From CANIGN01 sp041391385 (GTDB lineage Bacteria > Bdellovibrionota > UBA2428), in assembly GCA_041391385.1 (NCBI GenBank), contig JAWKOD010000005.1, positions 62,001 through 126,000 of the forward strand: a stretch of DNA of 64,000 nt. The letters run 5' to 3'. Both the position numbers and the translations under genes were made by a program. Shown piece by piece: positions 1 through 8,978 of the stretch; within the stretch, counting starts at the first letter, position 1, and each line of letters starts with the position of its first letter. The notes under the pieces were generated by a model. The model saw only the letters and a list, made by a program, of their open reading frames with translations. It had not been told where the DNA came from and made no database searches.

Positions 1-36
1 TCTTTTTCATTGTCATCTTCTCTCTATTATCTCTCA

Positions 37-1461
37 TCAGTAGTCATCCTTCCAGTGGAAGTGTACGTGGTTATGGTGACAAGGGTAGTATTGTACAGCG
101 TTATCAGCTCGTGAGCGTGAATAGCCGTGTGCGCTAACCAGATAGTCCTCAATCATTTTTCTGAGGCTTGGACTATTGATGTAAATGACAGAGATTTGTT
201 GAGGGTCTGTGTCTATGAGAGCTTTAACCATTTCGAAAGTTTTCTCTTTGCTGAAGCAACTTGGGTCTTCAACGGTGCAAGCAGTGGCTTCTCCGTCTGG
301 ACCAATAAGTCTTAAGTCAACTGCTCGACCTTCGTCGTGACTTCCATGCCCAGGTGTTTCGCGATGGTAGGGCCACGCAAAGTAGGGCTCTCGGTTGATA
401 TCACCGACTCCCATGTAGATGCCTTTATCTTTGAGGACATTGGCAGCCTTTAAAATATTACCGATAACATAAGGTCGTCCCCAAAGGTATCCGTTTGATC
501 CGTAGTAGGTGTGGTATCCATTTTTCTTGCGATCATCCCAGCTACTGAATGGTAGTTTTTCAGAGATTCTTTTTGATCTTCTATTATATTTGGCATCAAT
601 TTCTTGTATGGTTCTCGGAGCTGAAGAAGTTGCAGTGCTGGATCCTGTGTGTGTTGTAGAAGCGGTTGCAGTAGTTGTACTTGTTGCGCTACCGCTTGAT
701 GTTGAGGCTCGAGGAATGCTTGCCGCACTCACGACTTGTCTTGCACTTTCTGTTGTTGAAGGAAAACTAAACTGAGGTGTTTCCCAAAAGCTTGATTTTA
801 TACCCGTACAAGCTTGATTCTTTAAAAATCCGACTTGTGAAGCATGTGCAGCTTTAAGTTGAGTGAATACGCTTGGTTCACCTGCGGGATGACTTTGTGC
901 TAAGAGGTGATTTAGATCAGTAGATTTTTTATAGACAGCTCTCTTCTCAAGAGCATTTTTAAAAACAATTTCAGCTGTGCTTGCTAGGCTTTGAATATAT
1001 GCTTGGATCTTTTCATCGTTTTCAAGTCCAGGATTTCTTCCTTTGATTTGAGATATGGCTTTATCGATAAAATTTTTCTTAAAACTTTCACCAGCAGCTT
1101 TGTCGTTTGCGTAGTTTGATTTGGCTACCGCATTGTTAAATCCAAGGAAGGTATTGAGAAGGTACCAGCTTTGCGTACTGTAATCGCTGTCCATTCGACC
1201 TGGGACGCATACAAAAAGATCGGCTAATCGTGCAGCAAGAGCTTGGGCTTCGCCATCAAGGTGTGCATCGTTTGAATTAGGGAGTGTGCTTGTCGCTGAT
1301 GCTCTGCTGACGACTTGATCTTCGGCGGGGGCTTCTTGGTAGAGAGCGAGTGCAGCTTCTGCGTCGTCATGAGTCGCCCAAGACAGAGCTGTGAATAGCA
1401 AAGTTGAGCCAAGTATTGCCCTTTTAAAGAAATTAAACTTTCCGTGTGTTCCCCTCGTCAT
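37..1461 (-). CDS. Exported LAS-family murein endopeptidase-like protein (MepA-like C-terminal domain)
   Basis: About 474 aa. The N-terminus has a basic stretch and a hydrophobic segment ending near ATHDDAEA, which looks like a signal peptide. A helical domain follows, then a Ser/Thr-rich linker (about residues 250-285). The C-terminal domain carries the metal-site pattern of the LAS/penicillin-insensitive murein endopeptidase group: HGSHDEGRAVDLR (H-x3-G-x2-x-D) and, near the end, HNHVHFHW. The inferred role is hydrolysis of peptidoglycan cross-links in the periplasm. I chose the ATG at 1461, with GGGGAA just upstream. A start at 1509 would place 16 non-hydrophobic residues before the signal peptide. 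It lies about 120 bp downstream of the E1 alpha gene. The large N-terminal domain is not part of the classic MepA family, so the exact substrate is uncertain. Confidence 0.7.
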   Translation of the reverse strand: MTRGTHGKFNFFKRAILGSTLLFTALSWATHDDAEAALALYQEAPAEDQVVSRASATSTLPNSNDAHLDGEAQALAARLADLFVCVPGRMDSDYSTQSWYLLNTFLGFNNAVAKSNYANDKAAGESFKKNFIDKAISQIKGRNPGLENDEKIQAYIQSLASTAEIVFKNALEKRAVYKKSTDLNHLLAQSHPAGEPSVFTQLKAAHASQVGFLKNQACTGIKSSFWETPQFSFPSTTESARQVVSAASIPRASTSSGSATSTTTATASTTHTGSSTATSSAPRTIQEIDAKYNRRSKRISEKLPFSSWDDRKKNGYHTYYGSNGYLWGRPYVIGNILKAANVLKDKGIYMGVGDINREPYFAWPYHRETPGHGSHDEGRAVDLRLIGPDGEATACTVEDPSCFSKEKTFEMVKALIDTDPQQISVIYINSPSLRKMIEDYLVSAHGYSRSRADNAVQYYPCHHNHVHFHWKDDY

Positions 1462-1582
1462 ATGGTTCCCCACATAGAGTGAAGCAGCTTTCGTGCCAGG
1501 CCTTAACACTGTTAAGAGGCCTCTTCACACAATGAAGGCTGTCGATCTACTTGGCAGATGTTTAAAAGGTCTCTGACGCCTT

Positions 1583-2638
1583 TTATTTAAACACGTGGTC
1601 GTAGATTGTAGATGGATCGGGATACTTTTCTTGTCTCACTTGAGCGTGGGCCTCGTTCATCTCATTGAGGGCTTCTTCCCAGATTACTGAAGCTTGCTCT
1701 TTAGAAAGCCAATTGTTTTTTTCGAGCTTACGCGCAAAGATCTCAATGCAATCTTCTTCGCCCTCTATGCGATTGGCACCAGAAGAGGAACTGTGACCAT
1801 TGAGACGAGAAACTTTCATCTCTAAGAGGAAGGGTTTTTGAGTGTCGCGCACATAGTCCATGGCGTCTTTTAGTGCCGACCAAGCCTTCTCCGGTGAGTT
1901 GCCATCGGCAACGTTGCTTTTAATTCCATAAGCTTTTGCTCTATCGGCAATGTGCTTTTCTCCGTGCTGAGTTTTAGCAGGGGTCGAGATTCCATATTCA
2001 TTGTTCGTGACAATCATTAAGAGGGGAAGTTCGTTGCCAGGTCGCGAAGACCACACAAGACATGTTGAGAAGTCGCCTTCAGCAGTACCTGCATCGCCAC
2101 CAAGTACAATGCTGATTCCCGTTTTTTTGCCTTCACGATTTGCTTTCATTTGGGCACGCGCGGTACCAGGCGCAACAGAGAACTGAGTGCCAATAGTGGA
2201 GGTAATGGGAACAATGTTCCATTCTTTTTTAGAGCAATGTGCAACGAAGTTTCTTCCGCCCGAGAAGGGATCTGTTTCTACAGATCGCATTTGTCGGATA
2301 AAGCTAATGCTTTCTTCGCCCATGGCCAAAATAGCGCCGTTACTTCGGTAGTGTAGGTGAAGATAGTCGTGTTCTATTCCCTCTCCTTTGTTGACTAAGA
2401 GCCCGAGTGAAGTTTGAAAAGCTTCTTCACCAGGTCCGCCAATCCAGAAAAAGCCATCTGAACTCTTTGCCATCTTGATAAGTTTTTCTTCAAGGCAACG
2501 AGTGCGAACCATGAGTTTAAAAAAATTCAGCGCAAACTCTTTGTCTTTAAAGGGTTGAACGGGAAATTCTCTTTTTTTTGTTTTAAGTTCTTTGTTGTTG
2601 CTGCTCATTGTCTCTTTTGGGTGCAAGGATACTTCCAT
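1583..2638 (-). CDS. Thiamine-diphosphate-dependent 2-oxoacid dehydrogenase E1 component, alpha subunit
   Basis: 351 aa, typical for the E1 alpha subunit of pyruvate or branched-chain 2-oxoacid dehydrogenase. The enzyme decarboxylates a 2-oxoacid and transfers the acyl group to lipoyl-E2. The ThDP/Mg motif is visible as GGDAGTAEGDF followed about 25 residues later by TNNEYG (GDG...NN pattern). The phosphorylation-loop-like region HSSSSGANR also fits. It overlaps the 3' end of lipA, which makes the lipoyl cofactor of the same complex, so the two are probably co-transcribed. No E1 beta or E2 gene is in the window. Pyruvate and branched-chain substrates cannot be told apart here. The ATG at 2638 has a strong AGAGGGG ribosome site; an internal ATG at 2608 is an alternative. 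Confidence 0.85.
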   Translation of the reverse strand: MEVSLHPKETMSSNNKELKTKKREFPVQPFKDKEFALNFFKLMVRTRCLEEKLIKMAKSSDGFFWIGGPGEEAFQTSLGLLVNKGEGIEHDYLHLHYRSNGAILAMGEESISFIRQMRSVETDPFSGGRNFVAHCSKKEWNIVPITSTIGTQFSVAPGTARAQMKANREGKKTGISIVLGGDAGTAEGDFSTCLVWSSRPGNELPLLMIVTNNEYGISTPAKTQHGEKHIADRAKAYGIKSNVADGNSPEKAWSALKDAMDYVRDTQKPFLLEMKVSRLNGHSSSSGANRIEGEEDCIEIFARKLEKNNWLSKEQASVIWEEALNEMNEAHAQVRQEKYPDPSTIYDHVFK

Positions 2639-3551
2639 CGCTTTTTTCCCCTCTCAATATTTTTTCTATAAAATACTCCCCAGCGCGATAACTCGATCTT
2701 ACAAGAGGTCCGGCGGCTACATAAGCAAAACCCATGGCTTCGCCTTCTTTTGCAAGAGCCGAGAAGCGCTCAGGACTTACGAATTCTTTAACGGCTAGTT
2801 TTCGTGCTGTAGGCTGAAGGTACTGTCCTAAAGTAAGAACACGTACGCCTACATTCAAAAGATCTTGCATACATTTTAAAACTTCTTCGTCTGTTTCGCC
2901 AAGTCCCATCATAATAGATGTCTTGGTAACTGACTTGACTCCGGCAATTTGAGATTGCTTGAGATAATTTTCAAGGACATAAAGACTTTGGCTATAAGAA
3001 CATCTTGGGTCGCGAACTTCTTTTTGAAGACGTTCAATCGTTTCTACATTATGAGCTAGAACGTCGGCACCCGATGCTGCCATTTCACGAATGCAAGTGT
3101 CATTTCCTCTCCAATCGGGAGTAAGAACTTCCATGAGCATCTCGGGCTTCATGGACTTAGTGAGTTGCACGGTTTTTACGAAGTGTGAAACTCCCTGGTC
3201 GGGAAGGTCATCGCGATCAACGGAAGTAAGAACAATGTAACTTAGATCCATGTTCGAAACGGTGTGAGCAATTTTTTCGGGTTCGAATTCGTCAACGACA
3301 CCCTTAGGGTTGCCTGTTTTAACCGCACAGAATTTGCAACCGCGAGTACATGTGTCGCCCAAAAGCATAAAAGTAGCCGTGCCCCCGTTCCAACATTCAC
3401 CAATATTGGGGCAACGAGCTTCCTCGCACACTGTATGGAGATTAAACTTCGCGAGATCAGCTTTGATCTTAAGAAAATTCTCGCCTCCAGGCGCGCGTAC
3501 CTTGAGCCATTCAGGCTTGGGGTGCTTCGTTTTGAGAACAGGTGTTGACAC
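2583..3551 (-). CDS. lipA: Lipoyl synthase
   Basis: 322 aa, the usual length. This radical SAM enzyme inserts two sulfurs into octanoyl groups on E2/H-protein lipoyl domains. The sacrificial auxiliary [4Fe-4S] cysteines are in CEEARCPNIGECW. The radical SAM motif is CTRGCKFC. The C-terminal RSSYRAGE supplies the conserved Arg-Ser-Ser region that ligates the auxiliary cluster. It starts with GTG at 3551 and overlaps the downstream E1 alpha gene, which fits a lipoylated dehydrogenase operon. All family-defining residues are present. Confidence 0.96.
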   Translation of the reverse strand: MSTPVLKTKHPKPEWLKVRAPGGENFLKIKADLAKFNLHTVCEEARCPNIGECWNGGTATFMLLGDTCTRGCKFCAVKTGNPKGVVDEFEPEKIAHTVSNMDLSYIVLTSVDRDDLPDQGVSHFVKTVQLTKSMKPEMLMEVLTPDWRGNDTCIREMAASGADVLAHNVETIERLQKEVRDPRCSYSQSLYVLENYLKQSQIAGVKSVTKTSIMMGLGETDEEVLKCMQDLLNVGVRVLTLGQYLQPTARKLAVKEFVSPERFSALAKEGEAMGFAYVAAGPLVRSSYRAGEYFIEKILRGEKSDGSILAPKRDNEQQQQRT

Positions 3552-3585
3552 AGCTCTAATTCAATACGAAACGTGAAAAGGGTCA

Positions 3586-3951
3586 ATGAAATCCAATAAA
3601 ACACCTCATTTCGAGAGGCTCATCTGGAAGGGAATGCCACCTTCTAACAAGGCGCGTGAAGCACAATTGGCTCAGCTCTGCGAATTCTTGGGTTATGAGG
3701 GGAGTTTGGAATCTGAGCTATCTGAAGGAGCTAACAGGCAATTGATGCTGGGGAACCTAGAGGATTACGATCCTTCGTGGCCAAGGGCTGATTCTAAAAG
3801 TCTTTATGTCGGGCTATTTTGCGATAAGTATCCTCATTCTGCCGATTTGTTGAAAAGCTATGAAGAGAATCAGGTGACTTTTTATCTCAATGAAAAAACA
3901 GATCTGCAAAACCTGAGCGAGTTTCTAAGCGATTTACTTAAAAGAAATTAA
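3586..3951 (+). CDS. Unknown small cytoplasmic protein
   Basis: 121 aa, acidic, with no signal peptide or membrane segment. It is divergent from lipA. The ATG at 3586 follows AAAGGG at good spacing. I recognise no family. The sequence is predicted mixed alpha/beta, with a central region rich in Asp/Tyr/Trp (LEDYDPSWPRADSK) and a C-terminal amphipathic helix (NLSEFLSDLLKR). Its position next to lipA may be coincidental. Confidence 0.6.
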   Translation: MKSNKTPHFERLIWKGMPPSNKAREAQLAQLCEFLGYEGSLESELSEGANRQLMLGNLEDYDPSWPRADSKSLYVGLFCDKYPHSADLLKSYEENQVTFYLNEKTDLQNLSEFLSDLLKRN

Positions 3952-4044
3952 AATTACTTTTTTAAACAATCTTAATGTCGATGAGGCTTCAGGCTCGCAG
4001 AATCCTTTAGACTTTCTACTTTTAGTGTCAAGATAGATCTAGGG

Positions 4045-4944
4045 ATGAAAAGGGCAAGGTTCTACTATTGGCTTGGCTTTGGTTTGAGTGGAATTATCAT
4101 TGCTCACGGAAACGTTATTGATTCCTCCCTTGAGCTATCAAAATATGTAGCGACGCCTGTCTATCTCGTTATGTGCCAGGGGCTCTCAGGTGAAAAGAGC
4201 ACTTCTTTGCAAAGTATCGGCAGTGGTGAGCCAGTTTGTTTGGGCGGTGGGCATTTGGTGGGATATTTTGTTCTTTCAATTTTGACAAAACTTGTAAAAG
4301 ATCGTCTCGATGCTGATGTTTCGGACAGGGAATTACTTGCGGCCGCTAAAAAAGATAACCCAAAGCCACAACGAATTCTATTGGTCGACTTGATGCAAGG
4401 CCAGGGGGGCGAGGTGGCACTCACTCAGAAATTTTTCCCAAAATCACGGATCACCGTCGAAACCCCATACAACCAAGACGGCTTCAATGGAAGTCTTCAA
4501 CGACTAGCTGCCGATAAGGAAAAGTTTGATCTCATTATTGTTTCAACTCACGGAACGGGAGAGTTTGGTAATTCCAGTCATCGTAGAGAAGTCGATACTT
4601 CCTCAGCAGGCAGACATGATTTGTTAAACGAAAAGGGGATGATTCTTTGGACTGGTTGTCAGGCGATGCACGAGTGCAGCCTTGAGGGTTTAAAAAAATC
4701 TACGGCCATTTTCACTCAGGACGCAGAAGTTAGGGTGATGGGTTCTGAATTTGTGGTCAAACCCGAAACTCACGAAGGAACAGTTCCTAGGGCATTGTAT
4801 TATGTAGCTACCCCCGCTGCTTATTTGTTGGAAAGTGCTTATTCTGTTTTGTCAGCTATGACGAGTTCCCTTCCGGTTCGAATGGGAGAGAAGCCTGTGA
4901 AAACAAAAACTTTTTCATTAAAAGGCTGCAAGGGAGTCCTTTAG
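4045..4944 (+). CDS. Membrane-anchored or exported protein with caspase/CHAT-like His-Cys arrangement
   Basis: 299 aa. The N-terminus (about residues 7-20) is hydrophobic and could be a signal anchor. The central region resembles a caspase-fold core: a hydrophobic strand ending in STHG (His169), then after about 30 residues a second strand ending in WTGCQA (Cys205). Caspase, CHAT, C80 and DUF4347-type domains place the catalytic His and Cys at the ends of consecutive strands in this way. This is an assignment by motif and order only. A further hydrophobic segment (about residues 265-275) lies near the C-terminus. Substrate and role are unknown. It sits alone between an unknown gene and the helicase. 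Confidence 0.55.
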   Translation: MKRARFYYWLGFGLSGIIIAHGNVIDSSLELSKYVATPVYLVMCQGLSGEKSTSLQSIGSGEPVCLGGGHLVGYFVLSILTKLVKDRLDADVSDRELLAAAKKDNPKPQRILLVDLMQGQGGEVALTQKFFPKSRITVETPYNQDGFNGSLQRLAADKEKFDLIIVSTHGTGEFGNSSHRREVDTSSAGRHDLLNEKGMILWTGCQAMHECSLEGLKKSTAIFTQDAEVRVMGSEFVVKPETHEGTVPRALYYVATPAAYLLESAYSVLSAMTSSLPVRMGEKPVKTKTFSLKGCKGVL

Positions 4945-5018
4945 TTCGCTATTTTCAGATCTCATTCGACCTTCCCCCTTGGTTATGCTACGGTGTGTAA
5001 ACTTTCAAAAAGTAAATA

Positions 5019-6521
5019 ATGACGACATTTAAAGAAATGAACCTCAGTGCCCCTCTCATGCGTGCAATTGAATCTATGGGATATACAGAACCCAGTCCGA
5101 TTCAAGCGCAAGCTTTACCCCTGCTTCTCGGCCAAAATACTGATTTTGTTGGCTTAGCGGCTACTGGAACAGGTAAAACAGCAGCCTTTTCTATTCCGCT
5201 TTTAGAGCGTATTGAGGGGAGTGTGCGAGGAGTACAGGCCCTTATTCTTTGCCCCACACGCGAATTGGCATTGCAGGTTGCGGGTCAAATCGACCTTTTA
5301 GGCAAATACATGAACGTTCAAGCGCTTCCTATTTACGGAGGCTCAAGTTACAGCGATCAAATTCACGGATTAAAACGTGGAATGCAGATCGTAGTGGGAA
5401 CTCCAGGGCGGGTGATCGATCATATGGAACGCGGAACCCTTAAGCTTGATAATCTTCATACCCTCATTTTGGACGAAGCCGATGAAATGATTTCAATGGG
5501 ATTTAAAGAAGAGCTCGATAAAATTTTGAGTGCCGTTCCTAAGGAGTCTTCTAACATTTGGCTTTTCAGTGCGACCTTGGGTCGTGAGGTTCGTCGTGTT
5601 GCAGATGCTTATCTTACAAATCCTAAGCAGATTCAGATCAATACCAAAGAAGTTCTTTCGAATACGGTTGAGCAGTATTACTACATCACGCGCGAATCCA
5701 ATAAGCCTGAGGTAATTTGTAAGTTGATTGATGCCGCAGATGATTTTTACGGGATTATTTTTTGCCAAACAAAAATATTAGTGACTGAACTAAGCCGTTA
5801 TCTTTCTGAGCAAGGTTACAAAGTAGATTCTCTTCATGGTGATAAAAGTCAAAATGAGCGAGAGCGAACTATGCAAGCTTTTCGCGATCGTAAAGTTAAA
5901 ATGCTTATCTGCACCGATGTCGCAGCACGTGGCCTAGATGTTAAAGACGTTTCTCACGTTATTAACTACTCACTTCCGCGTGAGCTCGATAGTTATGTTC
6001 ACCGCATTGGTCGTACTGCTCGAAGTGGTAAGGCTGGTTTGGCGTTAAACCTAGTGACTCCTTCTCATCAGCGCTTAATCGCTCAAATTGAACGCGTAAC
6101 TAAAAGTAAAATGAAAGAGGGCGTTTTGCCTACTCGCAAAGATCTCGGCGCAAAAAAAGTTGCAGCTGTTGTTGAGAAATTCAAAGGTCAAAAATTCTTC
6201 CAACGTGCCGTAGATGTTATGGGCGATGATTGGAAAGAAGCTCTTAAAGATATGAGCGCAGAAGAAATTGCAGGACGCTTTCTTTGCCTCAACTTTCCAG
6301 AAGTCTTTTTAGATAAAGAACCCACTAAGGGACACAGCTTTGGCCAGCATGAAGAACGTGCTCCTCGCCGTCGTGATGATGGCGGAGGTAGACGCAGGTT
6401 TGGTGGCGGCGGAGGTGATCGTCGAAGTGGTGGAAGTTCTCGTCGTAGCTCAGGTGGCGGAGGCGGCGGTGGATTTCGCAGAGGTCGCGCTGAAGGTTCT
6501 AGTTTTCGCGATCGAAAATAG
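5019..6521 (+). CDS. DEAD-box ATP-dependent RNA helicase with Gly/Arg-rich tail
   Basis: 500 aa. All helicase motifs are present in order: Q motif region (PSPIQAQALP), Walker A ATGTGKT, PTRELALQV, TPGRVID, DEAD, SAT, and HRIGRTARSGK. The C-terminal part (about residues 365-450) resembles the extension found in CsdA/DeaD helicases. It ends in an RGG/RRS-rich low-complexity tail (about 445-500) that probably binds RNA. The likely role is remodelling structured RNA during ribosome assembly, decay or cold adaptation. It starts at the ATG at 5019. Its 3' end overlaps the convergent gene by about 23 bp. Confidence 0.94.
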   Translation: MTTFKEMNLSAPLMRAIESMGYTEPSPIQAQALPLLLGQNTDFVGLAATGTGKTAAFSIPLLERIEGSVRGVQALILCPTRELALQVAGQIDLLGKYMNVQALPIYGGSSYSDQIHGLKRGMQIVVGTPGRVIDHMERGTLKLDNLHTLILDEADEMISMGFKEELDKILSAVPKESSNIWLFSATLGREVRRVADAYLTNPKQIQINTKEVLSNTVEQYYYITRESNKPEVICKLIDAADDFYGIIFCQTKILVTELSRYLSEQGYKVDSLHGDKSQNERERTMQAFRDRKVKMLICTDVAARGLDVKDVSHVINYSLPRELDSYVHRIGRTARSGKAGLALNLVTPSHQRLIAQIERVTKSKMKEGVLPTRKDLGAKKVAAVVEKFKGQKFFQRAVDVMGDDWKEALKDMSAEEIAGRFLCLNFPEVFLDKEPTKGHSFGQHEERAPRRRDDGGGRRRFGGGGGDRRSGGSSRRSSGGGGGGGFRRGRAEGSSFRDRK

Positions 6522-7464
6522 TCGATTCACACCAAGAGGCAAAGTCAGCTTCGTTTAATGTGAGTGCATAGAGATCAATATCTGCGGGAAGTTTGATGGT
6601 GCCTCCCCCCTTCATTTTTGCGGCTAGCGCGCTAAAAAAGACTCGTCCAATACCCGCAGTTCCAGAATAAAATGGCATTGTAATAAAAAATCCTCGCATA
6701 ACCTTGACCCATTCAGCACGTGAACTTTTAGACCAAGGGCTTGTAGCGAGAGTGTTTACTCTTTGCATAATATTTCTAAAAGCGGGTTTAGCATCCCAAG
6801 CGCCTGGAGCACGGTAAATAATTGTGTCAACGCTTGGGGATTCGTTGTGAAGCATGATAAATCCAGATTCGAGAATATTTCCTTCATTGTCGCTAAACTG
6901 ATTCGTGGCAAAGCGCCAATTGCGTCTTAAATAAGTTGCATCCGAGTTGAAGCCTCCAAGGCTTTCTTCAACATGAGTGTATACCGTGGCAAAGTTCGCA
7001 ATTTGTGTTGCTTCTTCGGGGAGTGCTTCGCTCCCGTCTTTAATTTTAAGGCCTATGTGCGATCGGATATATTTTGAATTGTCGTCGATTCGATAATTTA
7101 CTTTATAGGCCTGTTCCATCTTCTGTGTTTTTTGGTACTTTAAGTAAGCTTTTCTTAGTCGCTCTAATACAAGCTCGGGGTGTGAGTGGGAAAGGTCGTT
7201 TGCAATCAGAGTTGCATTTTCCGCAGCCCATTTCGCAAAGGTTACAGCATTATAGCCCTTCGATGTGCCTATTTTTGAGTGTGGAAAGTCTTCGGGAGTA
7301 AATTTGCTTGTTGGAGTACTGGAGCTGGCGTCTTGCTTCGTATTAGAGCCGATACTTAAAACATAGAGGCAACCTAGGCGAAGCCTTTGTTGAACTCCTG
7401 CTTCCAATTCATGTGGATAAAGAGTGGAGTAAATTACTAAAAAAAAGAAAAGTCTTCTTAGCAA
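6499..7464 (-). CDS. Exported protein of unknown function
   Basis: About 321 aa if translation starts at the TTG at 7464, which overlaps the stop of the upstream FAD oxidoreductase and has AAAGG upstream. From that start the protein begins with a clear signal peptide (LLRRLFFFLVIYSTLYP). An upstream TTG at 7509 is a less convincing alternative. The mature part is soluble, mixed alpha/beta, with an aromatic-rich central region and no recognised motif. It is the last gene of the nadD/M16/FAD operon and converges on the helicase with a short 3' overlap. Function not assigned. Confidence 0.6.
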   Translation of the reverse strand: MLRRLFFFLVIYSTLYPHELEAGVQQRLRLGCLYVLSIGSNTKQDASSSTPTSKFTPEDFPHSKIGTSKGYNAVTFAKWAAENATLIANDLSHSHPELVLERLRKAYLKYQKTQKMEQAYKVNYRIDDNSKYIRSHIGLKIKDGSEALPEEATQIANFATVYTHVEESLGGFNSDATYLRRNWRFATNQFSDNEGNILESGFIMLHNESPSVDTIIYRAPGAWDAKPAFRNIMQRVNTLATSPWSKSSRAEWVKVMRGFFITMPFYSGTAGIGRVFFSALAAKMKGGGTIKLPADIDLYALTLNEADFASWCESTIFDREN

Positions 7465-8966
7465 GAGCGCAGCACCTTTCGTACTGCTTCTAGTGCACCC
7501 ACTGTGCAATTGACAACACTTTGCCCAGGGAAGGCGGTGTCTCCAATTTGTAAAACATTTGGAAGTAATGTTGCTTGTGTAGGGCTATTGAGGAATGAGA
7601 ATTCGCGTGTGAGAGGAATTCCGCCGACAAAGCCTTCAATTCTATGGGTATAGGCGAGGAAGGTTTTGGGAGAGGCAATTTCTGAAAAAACTAATTCAGA
7701 TGAAAAGACGTTTTTTGCAGCCGTCTTAAATCGCCTTAACCACAGGTCTTTTTGAGCTTCGTATTGATTTCGTTTGTCAAAAACTTTTTTCTTTTGATAG
7801 TTGGTGTAATTCCAGTTTTCAAGTTTTTCGTGAGTGCTGGCTGTGATAATTCTCAAGCCGGGGAGCGCTCTTCGGAGATCGTTTCTCTGGCTTACAGAAA
7901 AATAGAAGTCACCTTCATGATTTTTTACAAGGTGGTTAAAGGCGGAGCTTGGAAGTGACGGCTCATCATTTATAACAAGATAGGCAACAACAGCGCTCCA
8001 GAGTTTGTCTTTGTTTTTCTGCCAGGAATTAATATCGTTGTTTGGGAAAATATTCTCTTCAAAAAGTTGAGAGGAATTCCAACGAGGGGTGCTGAGCAAT
8101 ACGTGAGAGTAACCGGAGTAGCTTCCCATCGGAGTATGGAGGGTGTAGCCTTTGTCTCGGCTTATATGTTTTATTGGAGTTCTAAAAAACAGATGGCAGC
8201 TGTTAGTGGGAAATTTCTTTGCGAGGGTATCGAATAGTGATGCCATTCCACCTTCAAGTGCACCAGCTCCAAGTGGAAAAAAACAGAGGGCTGAAATCCC
8301 ATAAAGGCTTTCTACTACTTCAGCATTTGCTTGTAGGGTGATTAACAAAAGGGAGTTGGCCCAGGACTTAAACTCGTCTGAGTAATTTTGAATAAGTTTA
8401 GAAAAAGATCTGGGATATTTCAAAAGACTAGGCACGAGTTGAATGAGTTCTCTCCATAGGGAAAGGTTTTGTGTGAGAGTATTTAATTCTAAAAAAGGTT
8501 CTGCTGGAATTTTGTAAAGAGTGCTGTTGAGAAGTCGAGCAACCTTAAAGAAATGAGGGAAGTCTTTTCTTATAAAGGGTTCATCTTGGGGGAAGTTCTT
8601 AACTAAGGCATTAATCCATGAGGCCTCACTTGTAGACTCGAGAATAAATGTGTTTGTCGTATTTTTTGTATCAATACTAAATCGGTGCTCTACATGTTGA
8701 GTGAAGGGTGGGAGCTGCAATCCCCACCTATTGAGGACTGAGTTTAAGAATTCACCATCTTTTAATTCCCAGAGGACAGTGGCCCCGGCATCAAAAAGAA
8801 CTTTTGTTTCATCTTCTTTGTTTAAGCCTACTTTCCGACGAAAGTAAGAGGCACAGCCTCCTGGCTTGGAGTGAGCTTCGAAAATATCGACTGAAAAACC
8901 TAGATGCTTCAACTCCCATGCTGCGCTGAGGCCAGCGGGGCCTGCTCCGACAACCGCAATCTTCAT
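7458..8966 (-). CDS. FAD-dependent oxidoreductase of the phytoene desaturase/carotenoid isomerase-like family
   Basis: 502 aa. The N-terminus has the dinucleotide-binding fold VVGAGPAGLSAAWELKHLG, followed by the acidic end of strand beta2 (DIFEA) and the GGCASYFRR loop typical of CrtI/CrtISO/RetSat-like enzymes. The C-terminal FAD motif is present as LQIGDTAFPGQSV. The family performs desaturation, isomerisation or saturation of polyenes with FAD. The substrate here is unknown and no other carotenoid gene is nearby. It is embedded 12 bp downstream of the M16 partner gene, so it may be co-transcribed with envelope functions. Confidence 0.82.
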   Translation of the reverse strand: MKIAVVGAGPAGLSAAWELKHLGFSVDIFEAHSKPGGCASYFRRKVGLNKEDETKVLFDAGATVLWELKDGEFLNSVLNRWGLQLPPFTQHVEHRFSIDTKNTTNTFILESTSEASWINALVKNFPQDEPFIRKDFPHFFKVARLLNSTLYKIPAEPFLELNTLTQNLSLWRELIQLVPSLLKYPRSFSKLIQNYSDEFKSWANSLLLITLQANAEVVESLYGISALCFFPLGAGALEGGMASLFDTLAKKFPTNSCHLFFRTPIKHISRDKGYTLHTPMGSYSGYSHVLLSTPRWNSSQLFEENIFPNNDINSWQKNKDKLWSAVVAYLVINDEPSLPSSAFNHLVKNHEGDFYFSVSQRNDLRRALPGLRIITASTHEKLENWNYTNYQKKKVFDKRNQYEAQKDLWLRRFKTAAKNVFSSELVFSEIASPKTFLAYTHRIEGFVGGIPLTREFSFLNSPTQATLLPNVLQIGDTAFPGQSVVNCTVGALEAVRKVLRSC

Positions 8967-8978
8967 ATTGCGTGCAAT

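Noticed and set aside
509..775. Coding frames on the opposite strand of the murein endopeptidase gene
   Set aside because: Antisense frames over a well-supported domain protein with no ribosome site or recognisable product.
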